Positions 45,112 to 53,261 of a stretch of 64,000 bases of DNA are shown here, in pieces. The notes under the pieces were generated by a model. It worked only from the letters and a program-made list of their open reading frames with translations, did not search any database and was not told the DNA's origin. The position numbers were made by a program, and so were the translations under genes. This stretch comes from Thermococcus henrietii (lineage in GTDB: Archaea; Methanobacteriota_B; Thermococci; Thermococcales; Thermococcaceae): the NCBI RefSeq assembly GCF_900198835.1, contig NZ_LT900021.1:1426001-1490000 (forward strand), in the 5' to 3' direction. Numbering within the stretch: the first letter of the stretch is position 1; every line of letters begins with the position of its first letter.

Positions 45112-45153
45112 TTATAAGTTTGTTTCCCGGTAAGTTCAGTTTGAAGGATGAAC
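45112..45153 (+). promoter_or_regulatory. cydAB promoter with inverted repeat
   Basis: TATA TTATAAG at 45112-45118 with a BRE-like CCGAAAAC before it. An inverted repeat GTTCA-N10-TGAAC at 45134-45153 spans the predicted TSS (about 45140). After it come AAGGGGTGG and the ATG at 45170. Confidence 0.55.
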
Positions 45154-45169
45154 TAAGGGGTGGTTCGCT

Positions 45170-46693
45170 ATGGACCCGGTACTGCTGTCGAGAATACAGT
45201 TCGCCCTGACCGCGGGTTACCACTGGATTTTCGTGCCCGCGAGCATAGGAATGGCCTTCATGGTCTTCCTGCTCTGGACCATGGCGGCTATAACCAACGA
45301 GGAGCAGTGGCACAAGGCGGCGAAGTTCTTCAGCAAGTGGCTTGGGGTTTTCTTCGTCCTCGGTGTCCCAACGGGAATAGTCATGGAGTTCGAGTTCGGA
45401 GCAAACTGGGCCAACTACTCGGTCTTCGTCGGCTCAATATTCGGTCCTCCACTGATGCTTGAGGGTCTCTTCGCCTTCGCCCTCGAGTCGACGTTCCTCG
45501 GCGTGCTTCTTTTTGGTATGGACAGGCTCCCGAGGGCCATAACCTGGATTTCGTCGTTCTTCGTGTTCATCGGTTCGAGCCTCTCCGGCCTGTGGATTCT
45601 CATCGCCAACAGCTGGCAACAGACACCGACAGCCTACATCATCAAGGACACGCCCCTCGGCCCCAGGGCCGAGCTGACCGACTTCATGAAGGCCGTCTTT
45701 AACCCGCTCTTGGTCAGCCAGTACACCCACACAATAAATTCCGCAATCCTCACCGGTGCCTACATAGTCGTCGCGGTCAGCGCCTACTACCTGCTCAAGA
45801 AGAGGCACGTCCAGGTCGCGAGGAGCGCGCTCGCCCTCGGCATAGTCGTTCTCGCAATAAGCTCGGTAATCCAGCTCTACCCGACCGGCCACGAGGAGGG
45901 TATGGTCATAGCCAAGTACCAGCCGACGAAGCTCGCCGCCGACGAGGGCCTCTTCCACACAGAGAAGGGTGCGCCGATGGTGGTCTTCGGAATCGTTGAC
46001 GAGAAGAACCAGCAGGTCAAGTACGCCATCGAGATTCCCAAACTGCTGAGCTGGCTTGCCTTCGGTGACTGGAACGCGCAGGTGCTCGGCCTCCACGACG
46101 CGGCCAAGTACGTCTGGTACGAGCAGGTTCTCAACAACCCCAACTACGAGAACGAGCAGGTCAAGAAGCAGGTCATAGACAGCCTCATGCAGGCATATGG
46201 AATCGACCCCAACGACCCGCAGGCCAACGAGAAGATGGTCAAGGTCCTTGAGGACGCCCTGCCGGTGGCGTTCATGTTCTACGCCTACCGCGTCATGGTC
46301 GGCCTTGGAACGCTCTTCATAGCCATCGGAGGTATTGGAGTGCTCCTCCTCCTGCTCGGCAAGCTCTACGACGCCCGCTGGTTCCTCAAGGTGCTCGTCG
46401 TTACCGTCCCGCTTCCGTGGCTCGCGGGCGAGGCCGGCTGGTTCACCCACGAGGTCGGCAGAATGCCGTGGATGGTCTGGGGAATGGTAACAACTAACAC
46501 TGGAATCTCGCCAAACGTTTCAGCAACAAGCGTGCTGATTACGCTGATAGCGTTCGTCGTCGTGTACAGCATACTGTTCTACATCTGGCTCCACTTCGTC
46601 AGGAAGCTCATCAGAGAAGGTCCCGAGCCCGTTGAGGGCGACGTCACCGCGAAGCCGGTCCCCGCCGTTAGCACCGCGGGAGGTGGTCAGTGA
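45170..46693 (+). CDS. cydA: Cytochrome bd quinol oxidase subunit I
   Basis: 507-residue catalytic subunit of the bd-type terminal oxidase. Haem ligands are in place: His18 (high-spin b595/d), His187 and Met376 (b558); Glu99 and the second Glu in FALESTF belong to the proton channel. The quinol-binding Q-loop has QPTKLAADEGLFHTE (Lys254, Glu259), close to the E. coli long-loop form, and the family's GRQPW is GRMPW. It reduces O2 to water with quinol as donor. This is notable for a Thermococcales genome. TATA at 45112. Confidence 0.95.
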   Translation: MDPVLLSRIQFALTAGYHWIFVPASIGMAFMVFLLWTMAAITNEEQWHKAAKFFSKWLGVFFVLGVPTGIVMEFEFGANWANYSVFVGSIFGPPLMLEGLFAFALESTFLGVLLFGMDRLPRAITWISSFFVFIGSSLSGLWILIANSWQQTPTAYIIKDTPLGPRAELTDFMKAVFNPLLVSQYTHTINSAILTGAYIVVAVSAYYLLKKRHVQVARSALALGIVVLAISSVIQLYPTGHEEGMVIAKYQPTKLAADEGLFHTEKGAPMVVFGIVDEKNQQVKYAIEIPKLLSWLAFGDWNAQVLGLHDAAKYVWYEQVLNNPNYENEQVKKQVIDSLMQAYGIDPNDPQANEKMVKVLEDALPVAFMFYAYRVMVGLGTLFIAIGGIGVLLLLLGKLYDARWFLKVLVVTVPLPWLAGEAGWFTHEVGRMPWMVWGMVTTNTGISPNVSATSVLITLIAFVVVYSILFYIWLHFVRKLIREGPEPVEGDVTAKPVPAVSTAGGGQ

Positions 46694-47688
46694 TGGACTA
46701 CGCGACTGCCTGGTTTTACTTTTCCGCCTTCCTCCTTGGAATGTACTTAGCGTTTGACGGCTTCGACCTTGGAATAGGAACGCTCCTCGCCTTCATTAAG
46801 AACCAGAGGGACAGGGACGTCCTCGTTAACACCATCGCGCCGGTCTGGGACGGCAACGAAGTCTGGTTCATCACCTGGGGTGCAGGGCTCTTCGCGATGT
46901 GGCCGGCGCTCTACGCGACGCTCTTCAGCACGTTCTACCTCGCGGTCTGGTTGCTCGCGTTCCTGTTCATATTCCGCGCCGTCGGCTTTGAGTTCAGGAA
47001 CAAGAACAAGGACCTCTGGGACAAGCTCTTCGCCCTCGTCAGCGCGTTAATCCCGCTCGTCATTGGCGTCATAGTCGGCAACCTCGTCATGGGAATCCCC
47101 ATCGACGCCAAGGGCTTCCACGGCTCACTGCTGACGCTCTTCAGGCCGTACCCGCTCATAGTTGGCCTCTTCGTGCTCTTCGCCGTGACCTGGCACGGGG
47201 CCAACTGGGGCGCCTACAAGACCACAGGAAAGCTCCAGGAGACCATGAGAAAGTACGCCTTCACATTCTGGGTGCTTACAGTGGTCTTCCTGCTCCTGAC
47301 GGTAATCGGCATGAAAATCTGGGCCCCGCTGAGGTTCGAGAGGCTCATGACCCCACTCGGACTCTTCCTGACGGTCGTAATCCTCGTCGCGGGACTGCTC
47401 GACGGCTACCTCATCAAGAAGGGCGTCGACAAGCTGGCATTCTACATCAGCTGGCTGGCCTTCCCGCTGGTCGTCGGGTTAATCTACTACACGATGTACC
47501 CCTACTGGGTCATCTCGACCACCGACCCGAACTTCAAGCTCAGCATACACGACCTCGCAGCGTCGCCACTGACGCTCCAGGCGGTCCTTGGAGTCTCAGT
47601 AATCCTGGCGGTAATCATCATGACCTACACCCTCTACGTCTACAAGATGTTCGGCGGGAAGGTCACCGAGGCAGAGGGCTACTATTAG
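46693..47688 (+). CDS. cydB: Cytochrome bd quinol oxidase subunit II
   Basis: 331-residue subunit II with about eight or nine TM helices. Conserved GFDLGIGTLLAF at residue 20 and DGNEVWFITWGAGLFAMWP are diagnostic, as is TWHGANWGAYKTTG. ATG at 46693 shares one base with the cydA stop. No cydDC-type transporter for assembly is seen in the window. Confidence 0.95.
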   Translation: MDYATAWFYFSAFLLGMYLAFDGFDLGIGTLLAFIKNQRDRDVLVNTIAPVWDGNEVWFITWGAGLFAMWPALYATLFSTFYLAVWLLAFLFIFRAVGFEFRNKNKDLWDKLFALVSALIPLVIGVIVGNLVMGIPIDAKGFHGSLLTLFRPYPLIVGLFVLFAVTWHGANWGAYKTTGKLQETMRKYAFTFWVLTVVFLLLTVIGMKIWAPLRFERLMTPLGLFLTVVILVAGLLDGYLIKKGVDKLAFYISWLAFPLVVGLIYYTMYPYWVISTTDPNFKLSIHDLAASPLTLQAVLGVSVILAVIIMTYTLYVYKMFGGKVTEAEGYY

Positions 47689-47715
47689 TTCCCTTTCCTT
47701 CTTTCGATATTCGAA

Positions 47716-47722
47716 CTTTTTT
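47716..47722 (+). terminator. T-run terminator after cydB
   Basis: CTTTTTT 28 bases after the cydB stop; T-runs are the usual archaeal termination signal. It precedes the promoter of the radical SAM operon by ten bases. Confidence 0.45.
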
Positions 47723-47731
47723 AGGGAAAAG

Positions 47732-47739
47732 TTTATAAT
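47732..47739 (+). promoter_or_regulatory. TATA box of the haem/quinone operon
   Basis: TTTATAAT with BRE-like GGGAAAAG before it, 46 bases before the radical SAM start. From here to 58576 the twelve plus-strand genes are adjacent or overlap, so this may be the only promoter of the whole operon. Confidence 0.6.
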
Positions 47740-47784
47740 TCGTTACAGCAAAGTTCTTTTTGGAAACTAAAGACGGTGGTCGAA

Positions 47785-48987
47785 ATGCACAGAGGCAAAT
47801 CTACCGGCTGGCCCTACGACCGGAAGCCGGTCCTCGTCTTCTGGGAGACGACGAAGGCCTGCCAACTCAAGTGCAAGCACTGCAGAGCGGAGGCGATACT
47901 CCAGGCACTGCCGGGCGAGCTGAGCACCAAGGAAGGAAAGGCCCTCATCGATTCCCTCACCGACTTCGGAAGGCCCTACCCGATACTCATTCTCACCGGT
48001 GGCGACCCGCTCATGAGGAAGGACATCTTCGAGCTCATCGAGTACGCCGTTGAGAAGGGCGTAAGGGTGGGCCTCGCCCCTGCCGTGACACCTCTCCTGA
48101 CCGAGGAAACAATCGAGAGAATCGCGGAGAGCGGGGTTAAGGCCGTCAGTATAAGCCTCGACAGCCCATTTCCAGATGTCCACGACGCAATCAGGGGCAT
48201 AGAAGGGACGTGGGAGAAAACCGTCTGGGCCATCAAGGAGTTCCTGAAACACGGCCTAAGCGTTCAGGTGAACACGGTTGTGATGCGCGAGACCGTTGAG
48301 GGCTTGCCCGAGATGGTGAAGCTCCTCAAAGACCTCGGCGTCGAAATCTGGGAGGTCTTCTACCTCGTTCCGACCGGGAGAGGCAACTTCGAGAGCGACC
48401 TAAGGCCGGAGGAGTGGGAGGACGTCACGCACTTCCTCTACGAGGCCTCGAAGCACCTCCTCGTGAGGACCACCGAGGGTCCGATGTTCAGGCGAGTGGC
48501 AATAATGAGGAAAGCCCTTGAGGAGAAGGGACTCGACCCCGACGAGGTTCTTAAGCCAGGGAAACTCTACTTCCGGCTGAAGAAAAGGCTCGTTGAGCTT
48601 CTCGGCAAAGGTGAAGAGGCGAGGGCGCAGACGATGGGGACGCGCGACGGGAAGGGAATCGTTTTCATCGCCTACAACGGCAACGTCTACCCGAGCGGTT
48701 TCCTGCCCTTCAGCGTCGGCAACGTCCGCGAGAAAAGTTTGGTCGAGATTTACAGGGAGGGCGAGCTGATGAAAAAGCTCCGCTCGGCCGAGTTCGAGGG
48801 GCGGTGTGGAAAGTGTGAGTTCAGGGAAATCTGCGGGGGAAGCAGGGCGAGGGCCTACGCCTATAGCTTAAACCCTCTCGCCGAAGACCCGGCCTGTCCG
48901 TACGAGCCCGGCTCATACCTCAGGCTCGCCGGCGAACTCGGGCTGAACCTTCCAATCAGAACCTTTGGAGGGCAAAAGCCGATTTGA
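47785..48987 (+). CDS. Radical SAM/SPASM protein, AhbD-like
   Basis: 400-residue radical SAM protein with the 4Fe-4S motif CQLKCKHC (Cys26, Cys30, Cys33), TGGDPLMRKDIFELI and a C-terminal SPASM-type cysteine set CGKCEFREICGGSRARAYA with DPACPYEP. It resembles AhbD, which converts Fe-coproporphyrin III to haem in the alternative pathway, and the related TIGR04053-type group. The neighbouring bd oxidase and ferrochelatase-like gene support a haem role. Start ATG 47785, preceded by GGTGGT. An alternative is modification of another peptide or cofactor. Confidence 0.85.
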   Translation: MHRGKSTGWPYDRKPVLVFWETTKACQLKCKHCRAEAILQALPGELSTKEGKALIDSLTDFGRPYPILILTGGDPLMRKDIFELIEYAVEKGVRVGLAPAVTPLLTEETIERIAESGVKAVSISLDSPFPDVHDAIRGIEGTWEKTVWAIKEFLKHGLSVQVNTVVMRETVEGLPEMVKLLKDLGVEIWEVFYLVPTGRGNFESDLRPEEWEDVTHFLYEASKHLLVRTTEGPMFRRVAIMRKALEEKGLDPDEVLKPGKLYFRLKKRLVELLGKGEEARAQTMGTRDGKGIVFIAYNGNVYPSGFLPFSVGNVREKSLVEIYREGELMKKLRSAEFEGRCGKCEFREICGGSRARAYAYSLNPLAEDPACPYEPGSYLRLAGELGLNLPIRTFGGQKPI

Positions 48988-48997
48988 GGTGGTGAAG

Positions 48998-50053
48998 ATG
49001 AGGTGGAGCGGTCTAATCCTGTCGGTCGTTCTTCTCCTCGCGGTCGTTTCGGCCGGTTGCGTGGGCAACTCAACCGGAACCTCAAGCAAAGTAATGAACG
49101 AGGTAACCGTGAAGGACTTCTCGGGAAGGAACGTTACTGTCAAAGTTCCGGTTCAGCGGGCGGTCGTTCTCTCGACTTCCGCCCTCGAAATAATCCAGCT
49201 CCTCAACGCGAGCGACCAGGTCGTCGGTATTCCAAAGGAAGCCCAGTACGACGCCCTGCTGGGCGAAAGCCTGAAGAACAAGACCGTCGTCGGCGCGAGG
49301 CTCAAGATTGACGACTGGGAGAAGGTTTTAGCCCTAAAGCCCGACCTAATCATCGACCTCGACCTGAAGAAGTTCTACAACGTTGACGAGCTCCTCAACC
49401 GCTCCGCCAGCTACGGAATACCCGTCATCCTGCTGAGAGAGGACAAACTTGAGGACATACCCAGAGCCGTTTCACTCCTCGGCGAGCTCTTCGGAAGGGA
49501 GAAAGAGGCCAGAGCCTTCGACGACTACTTCAACGAGCAGGTGAAGGGAGTTCGGGCCATAGCCTCAAAGATTCCAGCGGAGAAGAGGAAAAAGGTGGTA
49601 ATGATACAGCCGATAATGGGCAAGCTCTACATCGTCAACGGCAACGACGTCCTTGCTCAGGCAGTCAGGCTCGTTGGGGCGGACTACCTCGTGAACCTGA
49701 CCTTCAACGGTTACACACCGGTTAGGGTCCCGATGGACAGGGAGAAGATAATCGCGAGCTACCGCGACGCCGACGTCGTAATCCTCCTGACGAGCGCCGT
49801 AACGCCTTACGACCAGGTCGAGAAGCTCCGGGAGGAGATGCTCAGCGACGAGGCCTGGAGGGGCATAAAAGCTGTAAAAGAGGGCAACGTCGTAATCCTC
49901 AGGGCGGACATGGGTAAGGACTCCTTCCTCCGCTGGAGCCCGCGCTTGGCGGTGGGAATCTGGGTCATCGGCAAGGCAATCTACCCGGACTACTATCCAG
50001 ACTGGAACGAAAAAGCTAAGGAATTCCTGAAGAGGTTCTACGGCCTCTCCTGA
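48998..50053 (+). CDS. ABC transporter substrate-binding lipoprotein, FecB/BtuF family
   Basis: 351-residue extracellular lipoprotein (lipobox SAGC, Cys21) of the iron/haem/cobalamin (cluster A-II) type: RAVVLSTSALEIIQLLNASDQVVGI, KPDLIIDLDL and RWSPRLAVGIWVIGKAIYP. It binds the substrate of the ABC importer whose permease and ATPase lie downstream. SD GAGGTGGTGAAG. Confidence 0.87.
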   Translation: MRWSGLILSVVLLLAVVSAGCVGNSTGTSSKVMNEVTVKDFSGRNVTVKVPVQRAVVLSTSALEIIQLLNASDQVVGIPKEAQYDALLGESLKNKTVVGARLKIDDWEKVLALKPDLIIDLDLKKFYNVDELLNRSASYGIPVILLREDKLEDIPRAVSLLGELFGREKEARAFDDYFNEQVKGVRAIASKIPAEKRKKVVMIQPIMGKLYIVNGNDVLAQAVRLVGADYLVNLTFNGYTPVRVPMDREKIIASYRDADVVILLTSAVTPYDQVEKLREEMLSDEAWRGIKAVKEGNVVILRADMGKDSFLRWSPRLAVGIWVIGKAIYPDYYPDWNEKAKEFLKRFYGLS

Positions 50054-50074
50054 TTCTCCTTTTGGGGTGGGACG

Positions 50075-50944
50075 ATGATAGCGGTCTTTCCAGCGAGTCT
50101 CGCGGAAATCGTTAAACTCGTCGGGAAAGTCGGGGAGATAGTCGGGGTGAACGAGGAAATTAGGCTCGACCCCTGCCTGCCGGAGCTGAAGGATAAGCCT
50201 GTCATCGGGAAGTACCTCAAGCGGAGCAAAAAGACCTACTGGGACGTTCTGGAGGAGCTTAGGCCGGACCTTATCCTCGACTTCGAGGTTGAGAACCTGC
50301 ATTCCGGGGACGAGTTGAGGGCCTTTGGGGAGCGTATGGGCGCGAGGGTCGAGCTGATTGACTTTGAAACAGTCGAGGGACTGGTCGAGGCGAGCAGGAG
50401 GATAGCCGAGCTAACGAGGGGCGACTTTTCAAAGCTTGGCGGGTTCTATGAGAGGCACCTGACGAGGCTGGGCGAGATAACTGAAGCCATCGAGGAGAGG
50501 CCCAAAGTCCTGCTCACCTACCGGAACTTCAACGTCGTAACGAGGACCAACGTTCTGAGCGACGCGGTTAGAAAAGCCGGGGCGATGAACCTCGGCGAGA
50601 GGATACGGACAAGGCGGAAGGTCTATCCGGTAAAAAAGGAGCGCTTCTTCAGGGCCTTCGGCGATGCGGAGCACCTCTTCCTGCTCACGAGCATAATGAC
50701 GGACAGGGAGAAGATGGAAGAGATAAGGGACGAAATCCTCGACTCGGCCGAGTGGAGGGCAATCGAAGCCGTTCAGCTCGGAAACGTGCACATAGTCGGC
50801 TCGGCCCTCGACCTTGAGAGCTTCATGCGCTGGAGTCCCCGCATAATTCCCGGAATCTACCAGCTCGGGAGATTTGTTCATGGAAGGGCCTTTCCGAAGT
50901 GGGAACGGGTCGCAAAGGAACTCTACTCGCTCTGCGGTGTTTGA
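50075..50944 (+). CDS. BtuF/FecB-like substrate-binding protein without signal peptide
   Basis: 289-residue protein with the same fold and motifs as the upstream lipoprotein (VFPASLAEIVKLVGKVGEIVGV, LRPDLILDFEVEN, RWSPRIIPGIYQLGRFVHG) but no signal peptide or lipobox: it starts directly at the first beta strand. SD GGGGTGG before ATG 50075. A cytosolic binding protein could receive the imported porphyrin, haem or corrinoid and deliver it to HemH or the radical SAM enzyme (inference). Alternatively it is a secreted protein whose N-terminus was lost. Confidence 0.8.
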   Translation: MIAVFPASLAEIVKLVGKVGEIVGVNEEIRLDPCLPELKDKPVIGKYLKRSKKTYWDVLEELRPDLILDFEVENLHSGDELRAFGERMGARVELIDFETVEGLVEASRRIAELTRGDFSKLGGFYERHLTRLGEITEAIEERPKVLLTYRNFNVVTRTNVLSDAVRKAGAMNLGERIRTRRKVYPVKKERFFRAFGDAEHLFLLTSIMTDREKMEEIRDEILDSAEWRAIEAVQLGNVHIVGSALDLESFMRWSPRIIPGIYQLGRFVHGRAFPKWERVAKELYSLCGV

Positions 50945-50945
50945 G

Positions 50946-51884
50946 ATGAAGAAAGAACTGACTCTGGTAATCCTTCCGGTGGTGGCGGTGCTCCTCGGGG
51001 TCTTCGTGGGTAGCTACCCGACCAACCCGCTCCACCTTGATGGATTAGCCAGGGCTGTAATATGGGAAATCAGGCTTCCGAGAACTCTTATGGGGGTCTC
51101 GGCAGGAATGGCCCTGAGCCTGGGCGGAATGACCCTTCAGGCGGTTTTCAGAAACCCGCTCGTCGATACCTACATTCTGGGCGTGGCATCGGGAGTGGCC
51201 TTCGGCGCGGCACTGGCCGTCGCTTTTCTTCCCTTCGTCGGCCTCGCACCGCTCGCGCTCCTCTTCGGCCTCTTGGCGGTTTTCTTGGCCTATTACCTTG
51301 CACGCGTCAACGGCAAAGTTTCTACCGTCTCGCTAATCCTTGGCGGAATAATAGTCACTGCCCTTTTCTCCGCCCTGCTTTACCTCCTCGAACTGCTCCT
51401 CCCGAGCGAGAGCTTATCCGGTTTAGTCATCTGGCTGATGGGAAGCTTGGCGAACTCAACGTGGAAGATGGTGGTTTATTCCCTACCCGGAGTCGTCCTC
51501 ATAGCCGTGCTCCTCTATCTCCTCCGCTGGAACCTGAACGCCATGAGCCTCGGCGACGAGGCGGAAATCCTCGGCCTGAACGTCTCCCTCTGGAGAGGGA
51601 TTTTCGTGTTCCTGTCGGCCCTCCTAACGGCCCTCGTGATTTCCTTCACGGGCATAATTGGCTGGGTAGGGCTGATAGTCCCTCACACGGCGAGAATGCT
51701 CGTCGGGCCCGAGCACTCGAAGCTAATCCCCGCAACAATCTCGATTGGAATAACCGTCATGGTCCTGGCGGATGTGATAGTCCGCCTTCTCCCGGGGGAC
51801 ATCCCAGTAGGGATAATAACGACCCTCGTGGGTGTTCCATTCTTCGCGTATCTCCTCAGAAAAACCGGAGGTGGTTGGAGTTGA
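50946..51884 (+). CDS. ABC transporter permease, FecCD family
   Basis: 312-residue permease with about nine or ten TM helices. RLPRTLMGVSAGMALSLGG, TLQAVFRNPLVDTYILG and FTGIIGWVGLIVPHTARML are characteristic of the iron/haem/B12 permeases. One base separates it from the preceding stop. Confidence 0.93.
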   Translation: MKKELTLVILPVVAVLLGVFVGSYPTNPLHLDGLARAVIWEIRLPRTLMGVSAGMALSLGGMTLQAVFRNPLVDTYILGVASGVAFGAALAVAFLPFVGLAPLALLFGLLAVFLAYYLARVNGKVSTVSLILGGIIVTALFSALLYLLELLLPSESLSGLVIWLMGSLANSTWKMVVYSLPGVVLIAVLLYLLRWNLNAMSLGDEAEILGLNVSLWRGIFVFLSALLTALVISFTGIIGWVGLIVPHTARMLVGPEHSKLIPATISIGITVMVLADVIVRLLPGDIPVGIITTLVGVPFFAYLLRKTGGGWS

Positions 51885-52504
51885 GGATTCTCATCGTTTA
51901 CACGACCCGCTACGGAACGACCGAAAGGGCCGTAAAATTGGCTAAGAAGCTCTTCGAGGAGGAAGGCCACGAAGTGGAAGTCAGGGAGGTTAATGAGAAC
52001 CCCTCGCCGAGGGGCTACGATTTGGTCGTCATGAGTGCACCCGTTTACCGCGACGGCCCCCACTGGGATTTGACGGACTGGATAAGCGAGCACCGGGAGG
52101 AGCTTGAAGACGTTCCAAAGGTGTTCTTTCTGGTGGCGATGCATTTGGCAGGCTCGGTCTTCATGGGGAAGCTCCACGGGGGGATAGCCTACTCCCAGCC
52201 ACTGATAGAGGCCTTTGAGGTTCCGCCCTTCTACGGAACGCTCATCGGGGGCGAGGTTGACGTTGAAAGGCTCAGTGACGAGGACAGGAGGAAGATGAGG
52301 AGGTTTTATGCCGTTTTGGGAGAGAAACTCGAAAGCAAGAGCCTTTACAGGGAGGAGGACGTTAAGGCATTCGTGAGGAGGACTCTATTGTATTACGACT
52401 GGTTCGGGAAGCACTTCAGGCGGGGCGAGGTCGATAAGGCTAAAGACTTCGACTTCATGGAGAAGGTAAGGGAGATGGAGGCAAAGCTCGATGCTGAGGG
52501 CTGA
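51881..52504 (+). CDS. Flavodoxin-domain protein, HemG-like
   Basis: 207-residue flavodoxin with the FMN loop YTTRYGTTERAVK and VMSAPVYRDGPHWD. Start TTG 51881 lies after GGAGGTG and overlaps the permease stop. Related long-chain flavodoxins include menaquinone-dependent protoporphyrinogen dehydrogenase HemG; by position within a haem-linked operon that function is plausible but unproven. The C-terminal FGKHFRRGEVDKAKDF resembles that of HemG-family members. Confidence 0.8.
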   Translation: MRILIVYTTRYGTTERAVKLAKKLFEEEGHEVEVREVNENPSPRGYDLVVMSAPVYRDGPHWDLTDWISEHREELEDVPKVFFLVAMHLAGSVFMGKLHGGIAYSQPLIEAFEVPPFYGTLIGGEVDVERLSDEDRRKMRRFYAVLGEKLESKSLYREEDVKAFVRRTLLYYDWFGKHFRRGEVDKAKDFDFMEKVREMEAKLDAEG

Positions 52505-53261
52505 AAACCTCTCGTACTCCTACGGGGACTTTGGAATCGAGGGGGTTGGCCTGGAGGTTGAGACGGGTGAGTTCGTCGCCCTAATCGGGCCGAACGGCGC
52601 GGGAAAGAGCACGCTCCTGAGGTTAATCTACGGCCTGTTGAGGCCCGAGAAGGGGCGCGTCTTCGCCGACGGAAGGGACGTTCTAAGGCTGTCTCCCAGG
52701 GAAAGGGCGAAACTGCTCGGCTACGTTCCCCAGAACCACGTCCCGACATTTCCCTTCAGGGTTCTCGACTTCGTCCTCCTCGGGGCAACCCCCGAACTCG
52801 GGGCCTTCGGCTCGCCCGGGAGGGAGCACAGGGAAAGGGCTGAAAGGTTGCTCAAACACTTCGGCCTCGATGCCTATCGGCAAAAGCCCTACACCGCCCT
52901 GAGCGGGGGACAGAAAAGGCTTCTCCTCCTCGCGAGGGCGATGATGACGTCGCCGAAATACCTCCTCCTCGACGAGCCGACGAGCGAGCTCGACCTCAAG
53001 AACGCCCTCCTCGTCCTCGGGACCGTTAAGAGGCTCGCGAGAGATGGGGTGGGTGTTCTGGCGGTTCTCCACGACCCCAACTTAGCCTACCTTTTCGCCG
53101 ACAGAGTCATCCTAATGAGGAACGGAAGGATAGTGGCTGAAGGAAAGCCCTCGGAGGTCCTGTCGGAGGAGCTTTTGAGCGGGCTTTACGGGGTTAAGCT
53201 TAAGGTGATGGAGTGCAACGGGGAAAGGGTTTTGAGGGTTCTCCCGGAGGTGCTTCCATGA
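52491..53261 (+). CDS. ABC transporter ATP-binding protein, FecE/BtuD type
   Basis: 256-residue ATPase of the importer: Walker A GPNGAGKS (LIGPNGAGKSTLL), Q-loop VPQNHVPTFP, signature ALSGGQKRLLLLARA, Walker B LLLDEPTSELD and switch His in VLHDPNLAY. Overlaps the flavodoxin gene by 14 bases. It completes the importer with the FecCD-type permease and the binding lipoprotein. Confidence 0.93.
   Translation: MLRAENLSYSYGDFGIEGVGLEVETGEFVALIGPNGAGKSTLLRLIYGLLRPEKGRVFADGRDVLRLSPRERAKLLGYVPQNHVPTFPFRVLDFVLLGATPELGAFGSPGREHRERAERLLKHFGLDAYRQKPYTALSGGQKRLLLLARAMMTSPKYLLLDEPTSELDLKNALLVLGTVKRLARDGVGVLAVLHDPNLAYLFADRVILMRNGRIVAEGKPSEVLSEELLSGLYGVKLKVMECNGERVLRVLPEVLP

Noticed and set aside
50946-53261. 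Considered a vitamin B12 importer operon
   Set aside because: Not excluded, but co-transcription with radical SAM, flavodoxin and quinone genes and adjacency to cydAB favours haem or porphyrin; kept as an alternative.
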